Source: Anisodus tanguticus | Taxonomy: Eukaryota > Streptophyta > Magnoliopsida > Solanales > Solanaceae | DNA: 64,000 nt | Assembly: GCA_034509755.1 (NCBI GenBank) | Contig: CM067559.1 | Coordinates: 31,362,032 to 31,426,031 of the forward strand | Reading direction: 5' to 3' | Shown: positions 21,340 through 34,679 of the stretch, in pieces | Position numbering within the stretch: the stretch's first letter is position 1 | Layout: each line of letters starts with the position of its first letter | Notes under the pieces: model-generated | The model's input: only the letters and a program-made list of their open reading frames with translations | Told to the model about the DNA's origin: nothing | Database searches by the model: none | Program-made: the position numbers and the translations under genes

Positions 21340-22693
21340 ACGCCTAAGTCTGGGGACAATACCTCTTGAAATGATCAAGATCACCATACTCAAAACAACC
21401 TTTAGGAGCTGCCGATGGTTGAGAAGAAGAACTAGCACCAAAATGACCACCACGACTAGATGGCCGATAAGAACTCAGGGTAAGCTGCCCCAAACCATGA
21501 GAAGTATGTGAAGACTATCCTCCATCAGATGTAGGCATATCTGCAACAAGTAGCCTAGCACTCGAACAGTGATGACTTCCACCATAATGACCCCTACTTC
21601 CAGATGAGGCAACTACCTAAGTGCTAAACGAGGCCTCTTGACCACCCTCTCCTCATAATCCTCTCGCCTAATAAACTCAGCCTCTCTAACTGCATCAATA
21701 ACCTACTAGAAGGTGGAACCTATTGTAGTTATCAGTGCTGCAATTAAGTGAAGAGGACAAATCAACCCATTAGTGAACCTCTTCACTCTCTCAGCCTCAT
21801 CAATAAGAATCATCAAAACATGGCAAGACAAGGCATGGAAATGTTCCTCGTACTCTGTCATAGACATACACTACTAGCGTACCACCTCAAATGGAGTTCT
21901 CATTCTCTTAAGAAAACCTGAGTAAATAAAACCCAAGTGAGAGGAGGGGACTCTTCTAGTCTAAACTCAACATAGGACCTCCATCACTGCTTGGCTGGTC
22001 CAACCATCCGGAAAGTAGTATAATCAACTCCACTGGACTCCACTAAAATGAGGTTGTGCAACCTCTCATGACAGCTAATCAAGAACTCATACGCATCATC
22101 CTTAGGATCTCCATCATATCTAGGAGGATCCAACTTCTTGAACCGCTCAAACATCTTCTAGACCTCAATAGACATTACGGGCTGAGCAGCTGGAGGTGTA
22201 GCAAGATCAGGCATGGTCACACCTAATAAATGAGGAACCCTAGCAAGTGCTAGACGAACCCCTGGTGTCTGAAATTCGGGCATAGACACATGGTCAATAG
22301 TCTATCCTCCAACCATAGTCTATGATCCATCAGAAGTGACCGGCTAAATACCCTGAGCTCAAGAAAGCTTATCATACGAACCAAAGTATCTGGAAGTACC
22401 ACTGTAGCAATAAAACCTGGGAACACCTGATCTAGCCTTGTCTCATTAGCCTAACCCTAGGCATCCTCATCTATCAGAACATGATCATCCAAAAAAATAC
22501 CCTCTAGCCTCGAAGACTCTGCTCTATCACAAGCTCAAGCAACTGCAGGTGCTCGGCCTCGGGCTGGTGTTGTAACTCGAGGTTTGCCTCTACCTCTCCC
22601 ACTACCTCTTCCTTATGCACTATATCTAACAACGGGTGTAGGTGCAGGTGCTCCCTCTAGATCTACTCTTGTGGCTGAATGAGTCCTCACCAT
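21340..22693 (-). pseudogene. Element X gag, many stops
   Basis: The start is MVRTHSATRVDLEG at 22693. A Retrotrans_gag-like core is readable in pieces (KLDPPRYDGDP, then a WWRSY-like block) between about 22160 and 21750, with many TAG codons where CAG or TGG is expected. A zinc knuckle near 21395-21350 reads CFEYGDLDHFKRYC, so the second Cys of CCHC is Tyr. No continuous frame exceeds 60 codons. Gag would form the virus-like particle. Confidence 0.75.
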
Positions 22694-22910
22694 CTGTGAG
22701 AAAGAGTGAAACAAAAGAGATTTAGGATATAACACAGTCGAAACACATGAAAGAATGAAAGTAAGGTCACATGCCCAACTTTCTTTTCTCTTGCTATGAA
22801 CTTTCCTAAATGTCCCATAGCCTCCCGAAGATAGGTATGGATGTCTACATACCGATCCGCGAGACTCTACTAGACATCACTTTTGTATTCATAAGACTAA
22901 AGAACCTAGT

Positions 22911-22922
22911 GCTCTTATACCA
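22911..22922 (-). other. Element X primer-binding site
   Basis: On the minus strand TGGTATAAGAGC, one change from the initiator-Met tRNA complement TGGTATCAGAGC, three bases from the LTR end at 22926. Confidence 0.85.
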
Positions 22923-22925
22923 ATT

Positions 22926-23370
22926 TATCATGACCCAAATCCCAGTACTTAAAGAACAACAAAAGTATTGTTAAGCCTTAGTACATAATACATAATCCTT
23001 GAAAAGAAAACCCTAAAATTTGGTTGTCACGAGTACAAAGCTACTAATGGAGTACAAGTCTGAAACTTAATACAAATCACTGTCTGAAATATAAAGGATA
23101 GAAAGGTAAAAACTAATAAGATGAAGAGTTCTAGTGCCGGAATAAAATATGTGGCTCACCCTAGACTCCAAGAAAAATCTCCAACCGCCGCGTCTAAGAT
23201 CCTTTGCTAGCATTCAGATCAGTACCTGCACATGAAATGTAGTGTGTACGCGAAACACGCGTACCCAACATTATCATTGACCGACCCTATCTATAGCGGT
23301 GGCGAGGGTTGGTACATTTCGATACCTCTCTACTTTCTAGTCAACTAAGTATAAAAAATCCAGTTATCTA
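22926..23370 (-). repeat. Element X 5' LTR, piece 1
   Basis: Left piece of the right-hand LTR (minus-strand 3' end of the LTR). Compared with the left LTR it lacks about 100 bp near its edge. It ends at the copy ATCTA of the duplication made by element Y. Confidence 0.9.
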
Positions 23371-25470
23371 TGTCACGACCCAAACAGGAGGGTCATGATG
23401 GGCACCCGGACCCTACCTGTCGGGCACCACTAACCATATATATTTACCAGCTATCGTAATTATCATGGGCCCCGAGGGCCGTCACGAGGTAACCTACTGA
23501 CACATGGGAATAATAAACTAGAAAGGTACCGCGTAAACTCTTGCAAACGGATGAACACAACCCATGCATATATACTTACTAAGGCCGGCAAAGCCATACA
23601 TGACTACTATACACAAGACAAATGTCTACAAGCCTCTAAAGAGTACGTGACATCAAAAGGTCGGGACAGGGTCGCACCATACCCCTACGCATATCAAGAA
23701 TATCGTACCATGACTAGACTGCAACTCTGGAACAAGTAAAGTGCTCCAATATCAGTTGAACCAGCAACCTACTAGTGCGGACCGTCGCTTTGTATACCTA
23801 AGCCTGCGGGCATGAAATGCAGCGTCCCCTGGCAAAAGAGACGTCAGTAGGACTGATGTACCGAGTATGTCAGGCATGAAAAATAGCATAATAGAGACCT
23901 GAAATTAACATGAGACAAGAAACAACTAACTTATACCAAATGCCTCTGAGGGCCATAATATGCATAAGTATCATGTCTGTGTATAATGCCTCTTAGGGCC
24001 ATAGTATGCCTAAATGCCATGCACAATGAAAATGCGGTCTTTCATATACATATGTGTATACAACACCATAAAGCCTCTGTGGGCATCCCATCATATCATA
24101 TCAGCCTCTGTGGGCATAATCATTATCGTGTATATCTGTACCAGCTGCAGATGGTGTGCGTATATAATGTCGTATCTCTTTTCTCATTCCCCATACATAT
24201 ATATAATACATACATATAGTAGAGTATATAACTCCTTTGAGGTCAAGGTATGGACATGAATGTAATGAATGAATGATAATGATAATAAGACACTATAAAT
24301 TTGTTGGAGTGATGTAATGTCGCTTCACCTCCGATTAACATTATGAATACTAACATCTTTTCCATATACATCAATAAGGATTTAGAAACATATTTAGACA
24401 TGCTTTGAATATAGGAATTAATAACAGGAGCATTCTTAACTGCTAAGAGTAGAATCATTTGTGGGACAATATTACGTTTACGTTTCTTTACATGAAACAA
24501 GCCAAAAGAAAGAAGGATTACCTTAACATACCTTAGCCATTTTGTGTCCACAATACAACTAAAGCAGCCCGTAATGCACCCCAATCTTATTTTTCAAAAA
24601 ACCCTCTTCTTCCACCTTACTTCACTTTGAAGAAAGCCCAAATTACAACTCAACGGAAGAACCATCATGATTGAACTTAGGTTGATCTTAAATGGAACAA
24701 CGTTGGTGTTACTTTTTTGAAAGGAAAGGTTCCTGTTATAGGTTTAAGAAAAATATGTTTCTATGTTGTTGAAGAAAACATTATTGTTATGTAATCATAA
24801 AGAAGATGTTGCTATGTTTTTAAAAAGAATGTTGTTGTGTGTATACATTATCAGTGAGAGAATAAATTCTCAACATATCATCCCCTTTCTATCTACTGCT
24901 CGTATATGATACATATGTATACACTAATTTGATAAATAAGTAGTTAGATAAAAATGACTAATAAATGCATGAGACAAATTTTTTGGCCTAACTATGAAAT
25001 TTTGGGCAGTGAAATGAATTAATAAAGACCAACATGACATTTTATGTAAATCCATGTGTCATCATCATGCACATTCATGTGCTTGTGACTCATGAAACCA
25101 TTTGTAGACACCTAATGCCTCCTAACTATTATCATGTGCCAAGGTCCTGCCACCCATCCACTAACCACTAACTTATCTATTGATCCTAATTCACTTAAAT
25201 AATAATCACCTTTTAACCCACTTCATAAACTCATTATCACAATCGTGTGATATAGTTCTAGTCCACAACCTCTTTTGGAACATATAAAATATTATTTTCA
25301 ATCACTGTTGTCACACTTATTAAGTCCTAAATTATTTCGAGATCGCATTCTTTTATATACTAAGCTTATTTATTTGCATACGTGAATATGATAAAAAATC
25401 CTTCAACGCTCGGGTCTATTTACATACTTCTAGCGATTCAATCCATGACCCGAAAGTACGGGATATTACA
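23371..25470 (-). repeat. Element Y LTR1 (3' LTR)
   Basis: 2100 bp, TGTCACGACCC...GATATTACA. On the minus strand a polypurine tract AAGGGGGAAGAA (25471-25482) lies directly upstream, as expected for a 3' LTR. Confidence 0.9.
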
Positions 25471-25609
25471 TTCTTCCCCCTTAGAAACATTCATCCTCGA
25501 ATGTTGGGGGTGATATATCTAATTCCCGTCACGTAGTTAAAAAACACATCTACCGCTTCACATGCCATATAATATAACATTTATCCTTATGTCGGACCTC
25601 ACATGGTCA

Positions 25610-26921
25610 TCAAACATTAATGATATAATCATACTTCATCTCCTCTTCCACTTCCCACGTCATCTTATCTACATTCTTATTTCGCCACAGAACCTTCACA
25701 GAGGCTACCTCTTTAAACCTTAACTTGCGGACTTGACAATTTAGGATAGCAATAGGAACATCTTCATATGATAAGTCCTCTGTAACTTTCACATCATCAA
25801 TTGGCATAATATGGGCTGAATCTCTAATACACGCTCTCAACCTAGAAATATGGAGAACTGAATGAACAAACTCTAACTCAGAAGACATGTCTAATTCGTA
25901 AGCCACTTGGCCTATTTGTCAAATTATGCAATATGGCCCCATGTACTTTGAACTGAGCTTTCCATTTTTCCCAAATCTCATTACACCATTCATAGGAGAA
26001 ATCTTCTAGAAGACCCAATCATCCACTTGGAATTCTAAGTCCCGCCGCCGCACATCTGAATACGACTTCTAACGACTCTGAGCGATTAACAATCATTCTT
26101 GAATAAGCTTCATATTCTCTATGACTTGGTGCACCAGGTCAGGCCCAAATGATTTAGATTTGCCTACTTCGAACCATCCGATAGGAGATCTATATTTCCG
26201 TTCATACAAAGTTTCATATGGAACCATTTTAATGCTAGCATGATAATTGTTATTGTACACAAATTCAGTAAGGGATAGTCGATCATCCCAACTTCCCTTG
26301 AAGTCCAATATACAAGCTAGTAGCATGTCCTCGAGCATTTGAATCGTATGCTCAGCTTGTTCATCTGTTTGAGGGTGGAAAGTTGTGCTAAGATTAACTT
26401 GAGTGTCCAAACCATTTTTTTTAAATGAACTCCAGAAATTAACTGTGAACTCCGAACCTCAGTCAGGTATAATAGAAATAGGCATACCATGAAGGCGAAC
26501 AATCTCCTTAACGTAGAACTTTACGTAGTCCTCAACTGGATAGGTAGGCATGACTGCCAGGAAATTAGTTGATTTGTTCAGTCCATCGACAATCACCTAA
26601 ATAGAATCTAAATTTATGAGAAGAGCGAGGTAAACCTATAATAAAATATGTATTAATCATCTCCTATTTCCACATCGGGATCTCAATGTTCTGAGTCATA
26701 CCGCTGGGTTTTTGGTGCTCTACTTTTACTTGCTGAGAATTAAGATACTGAACTACTAACTTCGCAAGGTTCCTCTTCATCTCGTTCCACCAATACATAC
26801 CTTTGAGATCATGACACATCTTAGTAGATCCAGGGTGAATGGAATATCTTGAGCAATGGAACCCATCATAGTCTTGTCTCGTAATCCTGCTACATTGGAA
26901 ATACACAAATGGACCTTCCAC
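25610..26921 (-). pseudogene. Element Y integrase and chromodomain-like tail
   Basis: From the N-terminal side: HCSRYSIHPGSTKMCHDLKG and YWWNEMKRN form the H2C2 zinc region, but the CxxC pair reads YLNS, so both Cys are lost. Then LHGMPISIIPD-stop-GSEF marks the second catalytic Asp (about 26465), and FHPQTDEQAEHTIQMLEDM carries the third site (DEQAEHT, Glu kept). YNNNYHASIKMVPYETLYER follows. The last frame, 25906-25610, ends with VRKLRFKEVASVKVLWRNKN, the chromodomain-like end of Tekay elements. At least three breaks are present. Confidence 0.85.
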
Positions 26922-28640
26922 CTGACTAACGGATGCGTTCCCTCAGGTTAACTTCTCCCCTTAGTCAAGCCTCTTGTGGGTGAATGATTCTATTGTCAAC
27001 TTAACTTTGTTTATTAACTAGGGTGTGCTGAAAACTCTTATATTTGTAGTATCTCAATCGTGAACACTTTATGGACAATGTCATCGAATCTGAAGTGTGC
27101 GTATCATCGTAGTTAACTCTCATTCATGGTCTGAAAGGAATCTGTACTTCTCAATACCCATAATTATAAACAACTTTCTTTCTTACTTCTTTTGACACTT
27201 GTTCACTCATTTTCTTACTTGTCGTACTTGTCTTAATTCTAAAATATTATGGTATACAACGTAGTCTCAAACATTGCTCATGATTCCAATCATTGGCATT
27301 ACTACCCCTTAAAAGATGAGTTGCTAACTTATTCCCTCATTCAGTACGTGGAAGATTCTGAAGAATTTGCATTACATGACGCTGGCCTACTATATCCAAA
27401 CCTGGTCACTATACTTAGATTCAAATTCATTCACTCGCCTCATTGCTAAGATTTTCTGTCAATTGCGCTCTGGGCAAGGATTTCCTTGATCTCGTTAAGC
27501 TGTAAACCTATTACTTTATCTATCTTGGAGATCCTTTGGTCAATTCAAAAATGCTCATAGACATCTATATTTGCCAGACATTTTATCTTCATTATAATGT
27601 CATTATATCTTGACATATATATTTAATGTTTGCCTTATATCCATAGGCATCATTGGCCCCTTTTTACCTGTTTAGGTGCTAATCTCAAACTTTACTCACT
27701 ATTACTTCCGTTTACATACTTTCTGAGATATATGACTGCATATGTTGTGGAACCAATGCTTTGTATGTTTAGATCCAATTCACGGTGTTACATGATCCAA
27801 TGACTTGCCAAGCTTTCTTGTCTTATCATTATTAGATCTCCCATCGACTGAGTGTTCATTCGTCTTACCTTTACATTTCCATTTCAAGTTGCCTTGGGGG
27901 GGGTCTCTTATTTCAAAGTATTTCTAATACTGTCTTCCTGAACCTCAGAGGTTCGTCACCTTTGGCCGAAGAGTTCTTACTGTCCCTGATCTACCGTTGG
28001 TCCTTACGCTGTTCTGGAGTAATCATACATTTGTGAAACCTGCATAACTCTAATCTCATTCACCTTTATCCTTCTTGTCGTAATCCTTTCTTTTACTCGT
28101 CATTAAATGAAAAATATTTCTGCCTTGATACTTGATCATACCATTCCATTCATACTTATTAACTGTTTTCATATTTCTTACAACCATTCTTTGATTGTTC
28201 CATAGTTTCTTTCCTCAATTGCCCTAACAAGCTACTGTTATTTAGAGGTTATTTAGAATTGGAACATGCTGCACAATAAAGCTGAAGACCTTACCAGTCC
28301 AATACCTATAACATGCCTTAGCTTACTAACATTGATACATGTAATTCTCAATAATACGCGGTATGGCCCTTTACGTACGGACAATAGGCTTATGTCCCCT
28401 TCCACTACCGTGGATAACTCGATCCTTATATATATGACTTGGGCTCACCATTCTGGGTACGTCACTTTACGTGATCTTCTTAAATTACTGATGGTCACTC
28501 TTCAGACGATTTGATTGTAGTAATCCATTCTCGTTAATGATATCCCGGGACAATTCCCAATATATTCTAATATACTAATGTATATAAGTGATCTTAACTA
28601 CCATTTGGGTTAGAAGCCTCTTTGTGCCTTTACCTTTACA
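26922..28640. other. Element Y interior where pol is unrecognisable
   Basis: RT and RNase H should lie here on the minus strand, but I cannot read any RT landmark and no long frame exists. Plus-strand frames (27249-27449, 28266-28514) have no domain. It is heavily decayed or has been replaced. Confidence 0.5.
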
Positions 28641-28859
28641 TTCATAACTTATCTTTATTGGAATGTCTGATCCTGCAAGAAGTACTGTAAAACCATTCCC
28701 TAAAATGGGTCACTACTTTTAAACATAAAATAGGTCAGTACTAAGTCCATAATAGGTACGTAGACTGGCAACGAAAATGATAACATATTGGCATCCTATA
28801 GCTCACCTCAAGCAGCATCGGAGATCGAGGCTCCCTATCCTCTTTTATCCTTACCTTCT

Positions 28860-29440
28860 GTGCAAAACTTGGGATATTTCAGAATGTGGTGGCCATGTCT
28901 GCCACATAAACCAACCCCATGTACCTTTGCAGCATGATCCGGCATGCGCTCGACCACACTGACTACAAAATGGTTGGGGCGGTCTCACTCGACCTTTACA
29001 ACTTTGACCCTGAGATATTTGGTATCTTCGAACCCTTTAAATATCAGCGATCCCTGACTAATAAACTCCCTGGGTTATGAGCTCCCTGACCCCTCAAGGG
29101 CGTATCTCTATCAGATGCTCTAGGATGAAGTCGTGCCTGAGAAAGCAACCAATTGATTCAATACCTGCACCGCTCTTCTTACATCCTTATCAGACGGAGC
29201 CGACGGTAGGACTGGTGGTATGGGAGCTTCCCTCAACTCCCATGGTACTATAGGATTTGTCGATACCTGGGAAAGCAACTTACTCATACCCCTTAATGGA
29301 TCTATCTCAATAGAGAGTATACTACTCGCATTTACACTCAATACAACCTCAATCTCCCTACTAATCATAACCCTATTGGAAGAAGGCTTTGCTATAATCA
29401 TAGACACGATAAGGTTTACAAAGAGAATTCTTACAGCTCA
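28860..29440 (-). pseudogene. Element Y gag remnant
   Basis: A minus-strand frame 29407-29120 contains VRRAVQVLNQLVA, like the N-terminal part of Tekay gag. Around 28960-28870 a knuckle-like FCSQCGRAHAGSC is readable, followed by decayed sequence. The assignment rests on these two short matches and on position next to the primer-binding site. Confidence 0.5.
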
Positions 29441-29584
29441 ACTCTATAGCACGATTCTAGATCAAGAAGGAAGGTAACCATTATCCTAGATGCCTTGTAG
29501 CCTCCTTTCTAAAAGTGGGGTAAACAACACACCCATAAACAAGACTATACTAGACACGACTTGTAGACTCCCTAGGACAAACCT

Positions 29585-29596
29585 GCTCTGATACCA
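29585..29596 (-). other. Element Y primer-binding site
   Basis: On the minus strand TGGTATCAGAGC, the exact initiator-Met tRNA complement, four bases from the LTR2 edge at 29601. This makes LTR2, not LTR3, the LTR that directly abuts the interior. Confidence 0.95.
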
Positions 29597-29600
29597 AGTT

Positions 29601-31132
29601 TGTCATGACCCAAACTGAAGGGTCATGATGGGCACCCCGACCCTACCTGCCGGGCACCACTAACCACATATATTTACCAGCTACCGTAATTAATCATGGG
29701 CCCCGAGGGCCGCCACGAGGTAACTTGCTGACACATGGGAATTTAAAACTGGAAAGGTACCGTGTAAACTCTTACAAACGGAAGAACACAACTCATGCAT
29801 ATATACTTACTAAGGCCAACAAGGCCATACATGACTATTATACACATGACAACTGTCTACAAGCCTTTCAAGAGTACGTGGCATCATAACGTCGGGATAG
29901 GGCCCCGCCATACCCCTATGCATATCAAGAATATTATACCATGACAAGACTGTAACTCTGGAATAAGTAAAGTGCTCTAATATCAGCTGAACCAGCAACC
30001 TACTAGTGCGGACCGTCGCCCTGTCTACCTGAGCTTGCGGGCATGAAACGCAGCGTCCCCCGGCAAATGGGACGTCAGTACGACTGATGTACCGAATATG
30101 TCAGGCATGAAAAATAGCATAATAGAGACCTGAAAGTAACATGAGACAAGAAACGACCAATCTGTACCAAATGCCTCTGAGGGCCATAATATGCATAAGT
30201 ATCATGTCTGTGTAGAATGCCTCTGAGGGCCATAGTATGCCTAAATTCCATGCACAATGCAAATGCAGTATTTCATATGAATATACGTATACACTGCCAT
30301 CAAGCCTCTGTTGGCATCCCATCATATCATATAGGCCTCAGTGGGCATAATTATTATCGTGTATATCTGTACTAGCTACACGTGGTGTGCGTATATAACG
30401 CCGTATCCCTTTTCCCATTCCCCATACATATATATATAATGCATACATATAATAGAGTATATATCTTCTTTGAGGTCAACGTATGTACATGAATGTAATG
30501 CATGAATAGTAATAATAATAAGACACTATAAATTTGTCAGAGTGATGTAATGGTGCTTCACCTCCGATTAACATTATGAATACTAACATCTTTCCGATAT
30601 ACCTCAATAAGGATTTAGAAACATATTTAGACATGCTTTGAATATATGAATTAATAACATGAACATTCTTAACTGCTAAGAGCAGAATCATTTGTGGACA
30701 GTATTACGTTTACATTTCGTTACATGGAACATTCCAAAAGAAAGACGGATTTTCCTTAACATACCTTAGCTATTTTGTGTCCACAATACAACTAAAGCTG
30801 CCCGTAATGCACCCCTACCTTATTTTTCAAGAAACCCTATTCTTCCACCTTACTTCACTTCGAAGAAAGCCCGAATTACAACTCAACGGAAGAACCATCA
30901 TGATTGAACTTGGGTTGATCGTAAATGGAACAACGTTGGTGTTACATTTTTTAAAGGAAAGATTTCTGTTACGGGTTTAAGAAAAATATGTTGCTATGTT
31001 GTTGAAGAAAATGCAATTGTTATATAATCATAAAGAAGATGTTGCTATGTTTTTAAGAAGAATGCTGCTGTGTGTATACATTATAAGTGAGAGAATAAAT
31101 GCTCAACATATTATCCCCTTTCTATCTATTGT
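29601..31132 (-). repeat. Element Y LTR2, truncated
   Basis: TGTCATGACCC to TTTCTATCTATTG; about 565 bp corresponding to 24904-25470 are missing. At several places it shares bases with LTR3 against LTR1 (for example CTCTGTTGGCAT and AACGCCG). Confidence 0.9.
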
Positions 31133-31341
31133 TTGTAGATAGAAAGTCCCTAGCCGCCACTAAGGGTTACTTACTACACTTCCATCAAACACAAAACAAT
31201 TTTCTAGCATTTCTTTTATTTTGATTTTTCGTGGATCCTATGGCCGAAAAATAAAAAATTTCATCTAGCTCTTACCGTAGACAACATCAAGAACTTTATT
31301 TCCATATCACTTGAGATGGAAAAAGGCAATACACCTCTTAG

Positions 31342-31995
31342 ATGAAATTATTCAAAATTCATTGCCGCGCATATGAAGGAATAGACCATATCATACCTTC
31401 CGAGTCATCATCGGACACCACTGAGGTAGACAAAAAGTTATGGTCCCGTTTAGATGCTATAGTGTTTCAATGGATTTATTGCACTATCTCCAACGACCTT
31501 TTGCATACCATATTAGAGCCAAACACTACGGCTAAACAGGCATGGGAACGTTTACGAAATATTTTTCAAGATAACAAACTTTCTAGGGATGTATATCTTG
31601 AACACCAATTTACCAACGTTAAATTGGATGACTTCTCAAATGTGTCAGTCTATTGTCAAGAATTGAAGGTACTTGCAGAACAACTATCCAACGTTGGTTC
31701 GCCGGTAACAAATCAAAGGTTGGTCCTTCAATTAATTACAGGATTGAATGAACAGTTTGATGGAGTCGCTACGTTCATTCAGCAAAGTAATCCATTGCCT
31801 CCATTTTACGAGACTCGTTCGAGGTTGATTCTCGAGGAAACACGCAAATCAAAGCAGGCAGCTTCCGGTGCAGCCACCGCCAGAACTGCCCTCTTCTTCA
31901 CCAACTCATTTTCCGCATATTTTCAACCACAAAATTCTGGTTCGATTGGAACTGAAAACCTCAATAATTATGTCAAAACGGGGGTCAAACCGTAA
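31342..31995 (+). CDS. Copia-C gag, open but N-terminally cut
   Basis: 217 codons of Copia gag: KLFKIHCRAYEGIDHI, the block QWIYCTISNDLLHTI, NTTAKQAWERLRNIFQDN, VYCQELKVLAEQLSNVGSPV and LILEETRKSKQAA. The original start is 5' of this frame, at the ATG near 31315, but a missing G in the AAAAAGG run there and a TAG in place of the Trp codon just before the frame cut off the first residues. It is otherwise the best gag of the three Copia copies. A Gly-rich basic tail continues in another frame (31868-32056). It would form particles, but no intact promoter remains. Confidence 0.85.
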   Translation: MKLFKIHCRAYEGIDHIIPSESSSDTTEVDKKLWSRLDAIVFQWIYCTISNDLLHTILEPNTTAKQAWERLRNIFQDNKLSRDVYLEHQFTNVKLDDFSNVSVYCQELKVLAEQLSNVGSPVTNQRLVLQLITGLNEQFDGVATFIQQSNPLPPFYETRSRLILEETRKSKQAASGAATARTALFFTNSFSAYFQPQNSGSIGTENLNNYVKTGVKP

Positions 31996-32305
31996 CAATA
32001 AAGGAAAAAATAATGGTGGAAAGGGACGGGGGAGGGGCGGCGGCAACACCAACTAGCAGGGGCAGTGGCAACCCAACCAGTGGCAGCCACCTGCCCAGCC
32101 AGTCGGTAACCAGTGGGGGCAGTATCCGCCGTGGGCCTCAACCCCACAATAGACTGCCTCTCCGTGCCCATAACCCACCGCTTCATAGGCCAGACCCTCA
32201 TCTTCAAACCGACAGCCCAAAATTCTAGGGTCTCGTCCGCAACACACATTTGGAGCCCAGGCACCGTCTTTTGTAGTTTATGCTCCCAACGATATCGAAC
32301 AAGCC

Positions 32306-32545
32306 ATGAATAACATGAATCTGAATGTTCCAGATGAGTCATGGTACATGGACACAGGGGCTACGTCTCACATGACGACATCTCAAGGTAATCTCTCATC
32401 TTATTTTAATATGAGCAGTAATAAAAATATTGTTGTCGACAGTGGGCAGAAAATTCCAATTCGTGGTATTGGTCAAGTAAAACTACCCCCACCACACCCA
32501 CCATTATATTTGAAAAACGTCTTACATGCACTAAAATGGATTTAA
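32306..32545 (+). pseudogene. Copia-C protease with intact DTG
   Basis: DESWYMDTGATSHMTTSQ keeps the catalytic DTGAT, unlike Copia A (DTR) and B (deleted). The frame ends after HALKWI at 32545 with the same stop as Copia-A. IPIRGIGQVKLPPPHPPLYL is the usual end of the domain. Confidence 0.85.
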
Positions 32546-32752
32546 AAACTTGATATTTGTACGACATATTACAATTGACAACAATGTTTTTGTGAATTTT
32601 GATCCGTTTGGCTTTTATGTGAAGGATTTTCAGACAGAGATGCCACTAATGAGATGTAATAGCATGGGGACTTGTTTCCCATCACTACCATTTCCAACAA
32701 TCATATGACCAAATCATCAACTTTTGCATCTATTTCTCCTATTGTATGACAC

Positions 32753-33739
32753 AATCGGTTGGGACACCTGAGAGCACTAGTTTTCAATAATCTTATAAAG
32801 AATAATTTTGTTGCTTGTAACAAACTTTTGGACTCTTCTGTTTGCCAAACTTGTGTGTTCGGAAAACATGTTAAACTTCTGTTTTCATCATCTACCTCAC
32901 ATACACTTTTGCCATTTGATTTTTTGGATTGTGATTTGTGGACATCACCAGTTTTGAGTTCTGCAAGTCATAAATATTATATGCTCATTTTAGATGATTA
33001 TTCGAATTTTCTATGGACATTTCCTTTAGGACATAAATCGCAAGCCTGCACCATATTTAAACAATTTAGTATTTTTATCAAAACTCAATTTGATAAATCC
33101 ATTAAATGTTTTCAATGTGCCAATGGGAGAGAATTCGTAAATGCTCAATTTAATGATTTTTGTCACCAAAATGGGATGTATTTGCGTCTTTCGAGTCCAC
33201 ATACATCGCCACAAAATGGGAAAGCCGAAAGAAAAATTCAAACAATTAACAATATGATTCGCACTCTTCTTGTGCATTCGTCCACACCACCAATTTTTTG
33301 GCACCATGCACTTCAAATGACCACATATCTTTTAAATATTCTTCCTAGCAAGCTACTCTCCAATGTGTCACCTACACAAATATTGTACCACCGTCTCCCA
33401 TCTTTTACACATTTGAGGGTTTTCGGGTGTTTGTGCTATCCCTTGTTTCCGTCCATGACTATTAATAAACTTCAGGCCCGTTTCACTCCTTGTGTGTTTT
33501 TGGGATACCCACAAAATCATAGGGATTATAAGTGCTATGATATGACAAATGGGAAAATCATTATTTCACGTCACGTCATTTTTTATGATTCTACCTTCCT
33601 ATTTGCTAAATCTCACATGGCATCCTCACCTTCATATGATTTTTTGGAGGATGGAATACATTCGATTTTGAATCACCATTTAAACACCCAAAATAGTGTG
33701 GGACCAGCCCAAACACCACTGCATAATATCCCAGCCTAA
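32753..33739 (+). pseudogene. Copia-C integrase
   Basis: HNRLGHLRAL follows the TGA shared with Copia-A (about 32748). CQTCVFGKHVKL gives the zinc ligands. Core residues: D in DCDLWTSPVL, the second site CANGRE (Asp changed to Ala, as in Copia-A), E in PQNGKAERKI. The C-terminal PCVFLGYPQNHRDYKCYD is present. The frame is open for 326 codons. Confidence 0.85.
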
Positions 33740-33889
33740 CCACAAAATATGACTGGGCCAGTCTGAGGAGCAGAGGTCACTGCCTCTTTTCCTTCGGTCT
33801 CGGCCCAGTCTCAGACCATTGAAACCCACGCAATGCACAGATTTTGACTCAAGCGTCATTTTAACCTAACAATTTCAGTCCAACCGTCA

Positions 33890-34620
33890 CCACTTTCAAA
33901 AAATCCCAAAGCAGCCTTATCAGACCCTAATTGGAAAGCTGTCATGTTAAATGAAATTGATGCTCTTATTAAAATAAGATGTGGGAATTAGTGTCACGTC
34001 CATCTAGTGTAAACATAATTCGGTCTATATCGGTCTTTTGTCTTAAAAAGAATTCTGATGGTTCCTTTGCGAGATACAAAGCTTGTCTTATTGGTGATGA
34101 CAAGTTGGCGTGGATTGTGGTGAAACATTCAGTCCGGTGGTTAAGCCAGCAACTATCAAGACTGTTCTTTGCCTGACACTTTTAAAATCCTGGTACATTC
34201 AACAGTTGGATGTCAATAATGCATTCTTACATGGCCACTTACAGGAATGGTGTGCATGCACTAACCTTTGGGTTTTCGAGATTCTACTCATCTGAATTAT
34301 GTTATTATTTTGAAAAAATCTTTATATGGTTTGAAATAGGCTCCCCGGACATGGTATAACAGGTTTTCAAGGTTTGTATCCAAACTGGGTTTCTCTCACA
34401 GCAAGTCAAATCAGTCCTTGTTCATTTATAGGAAGGTAAGTGACATAGAACATATACTTCTATATGTAGATGACATTATTCTCACAACATCATCTACATC
34501 ACTTCACCAGTCTATTATGTCCCTTCTTGCGGCAGAGTTTGCAATGAAGGACTTGGGCCCTTTAAATTATTTTTTAGGCATTGATGTGACTCAATGCAGG
34601 TAGTTTATTTCTCAGTCAAA
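33890..34620 (+). pseudogene. Copia-C reverse transcriptase, heavily broken
   Basis: SDPNWKAVMLNEIDALI, then MWELVSRPSSVNIIRS in another frame, DCGETFSPVVKPATIKTVL (34110-34295), QLDVNNAFLHGHL and LFIYRKVSDIEHILLYVDDIILTTSS (34418-34603). The catalytic box is a normal YVDD. At least four frame changes are needed across the domain. Confidence 0.85.
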
Positions 34621-34679
34621 ATAAATATGCCGAGGAAATAATTGAATACCTCGGGATGTCCTCCTGCAAACCATAACAT

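Noticed and set aside
23551..24584. Several short frames in the Y LTRs (also at 30075-30691 and 35518-36230)
   Set aside because: The same frames recur in all three LTRs, on both strands, without motifs.
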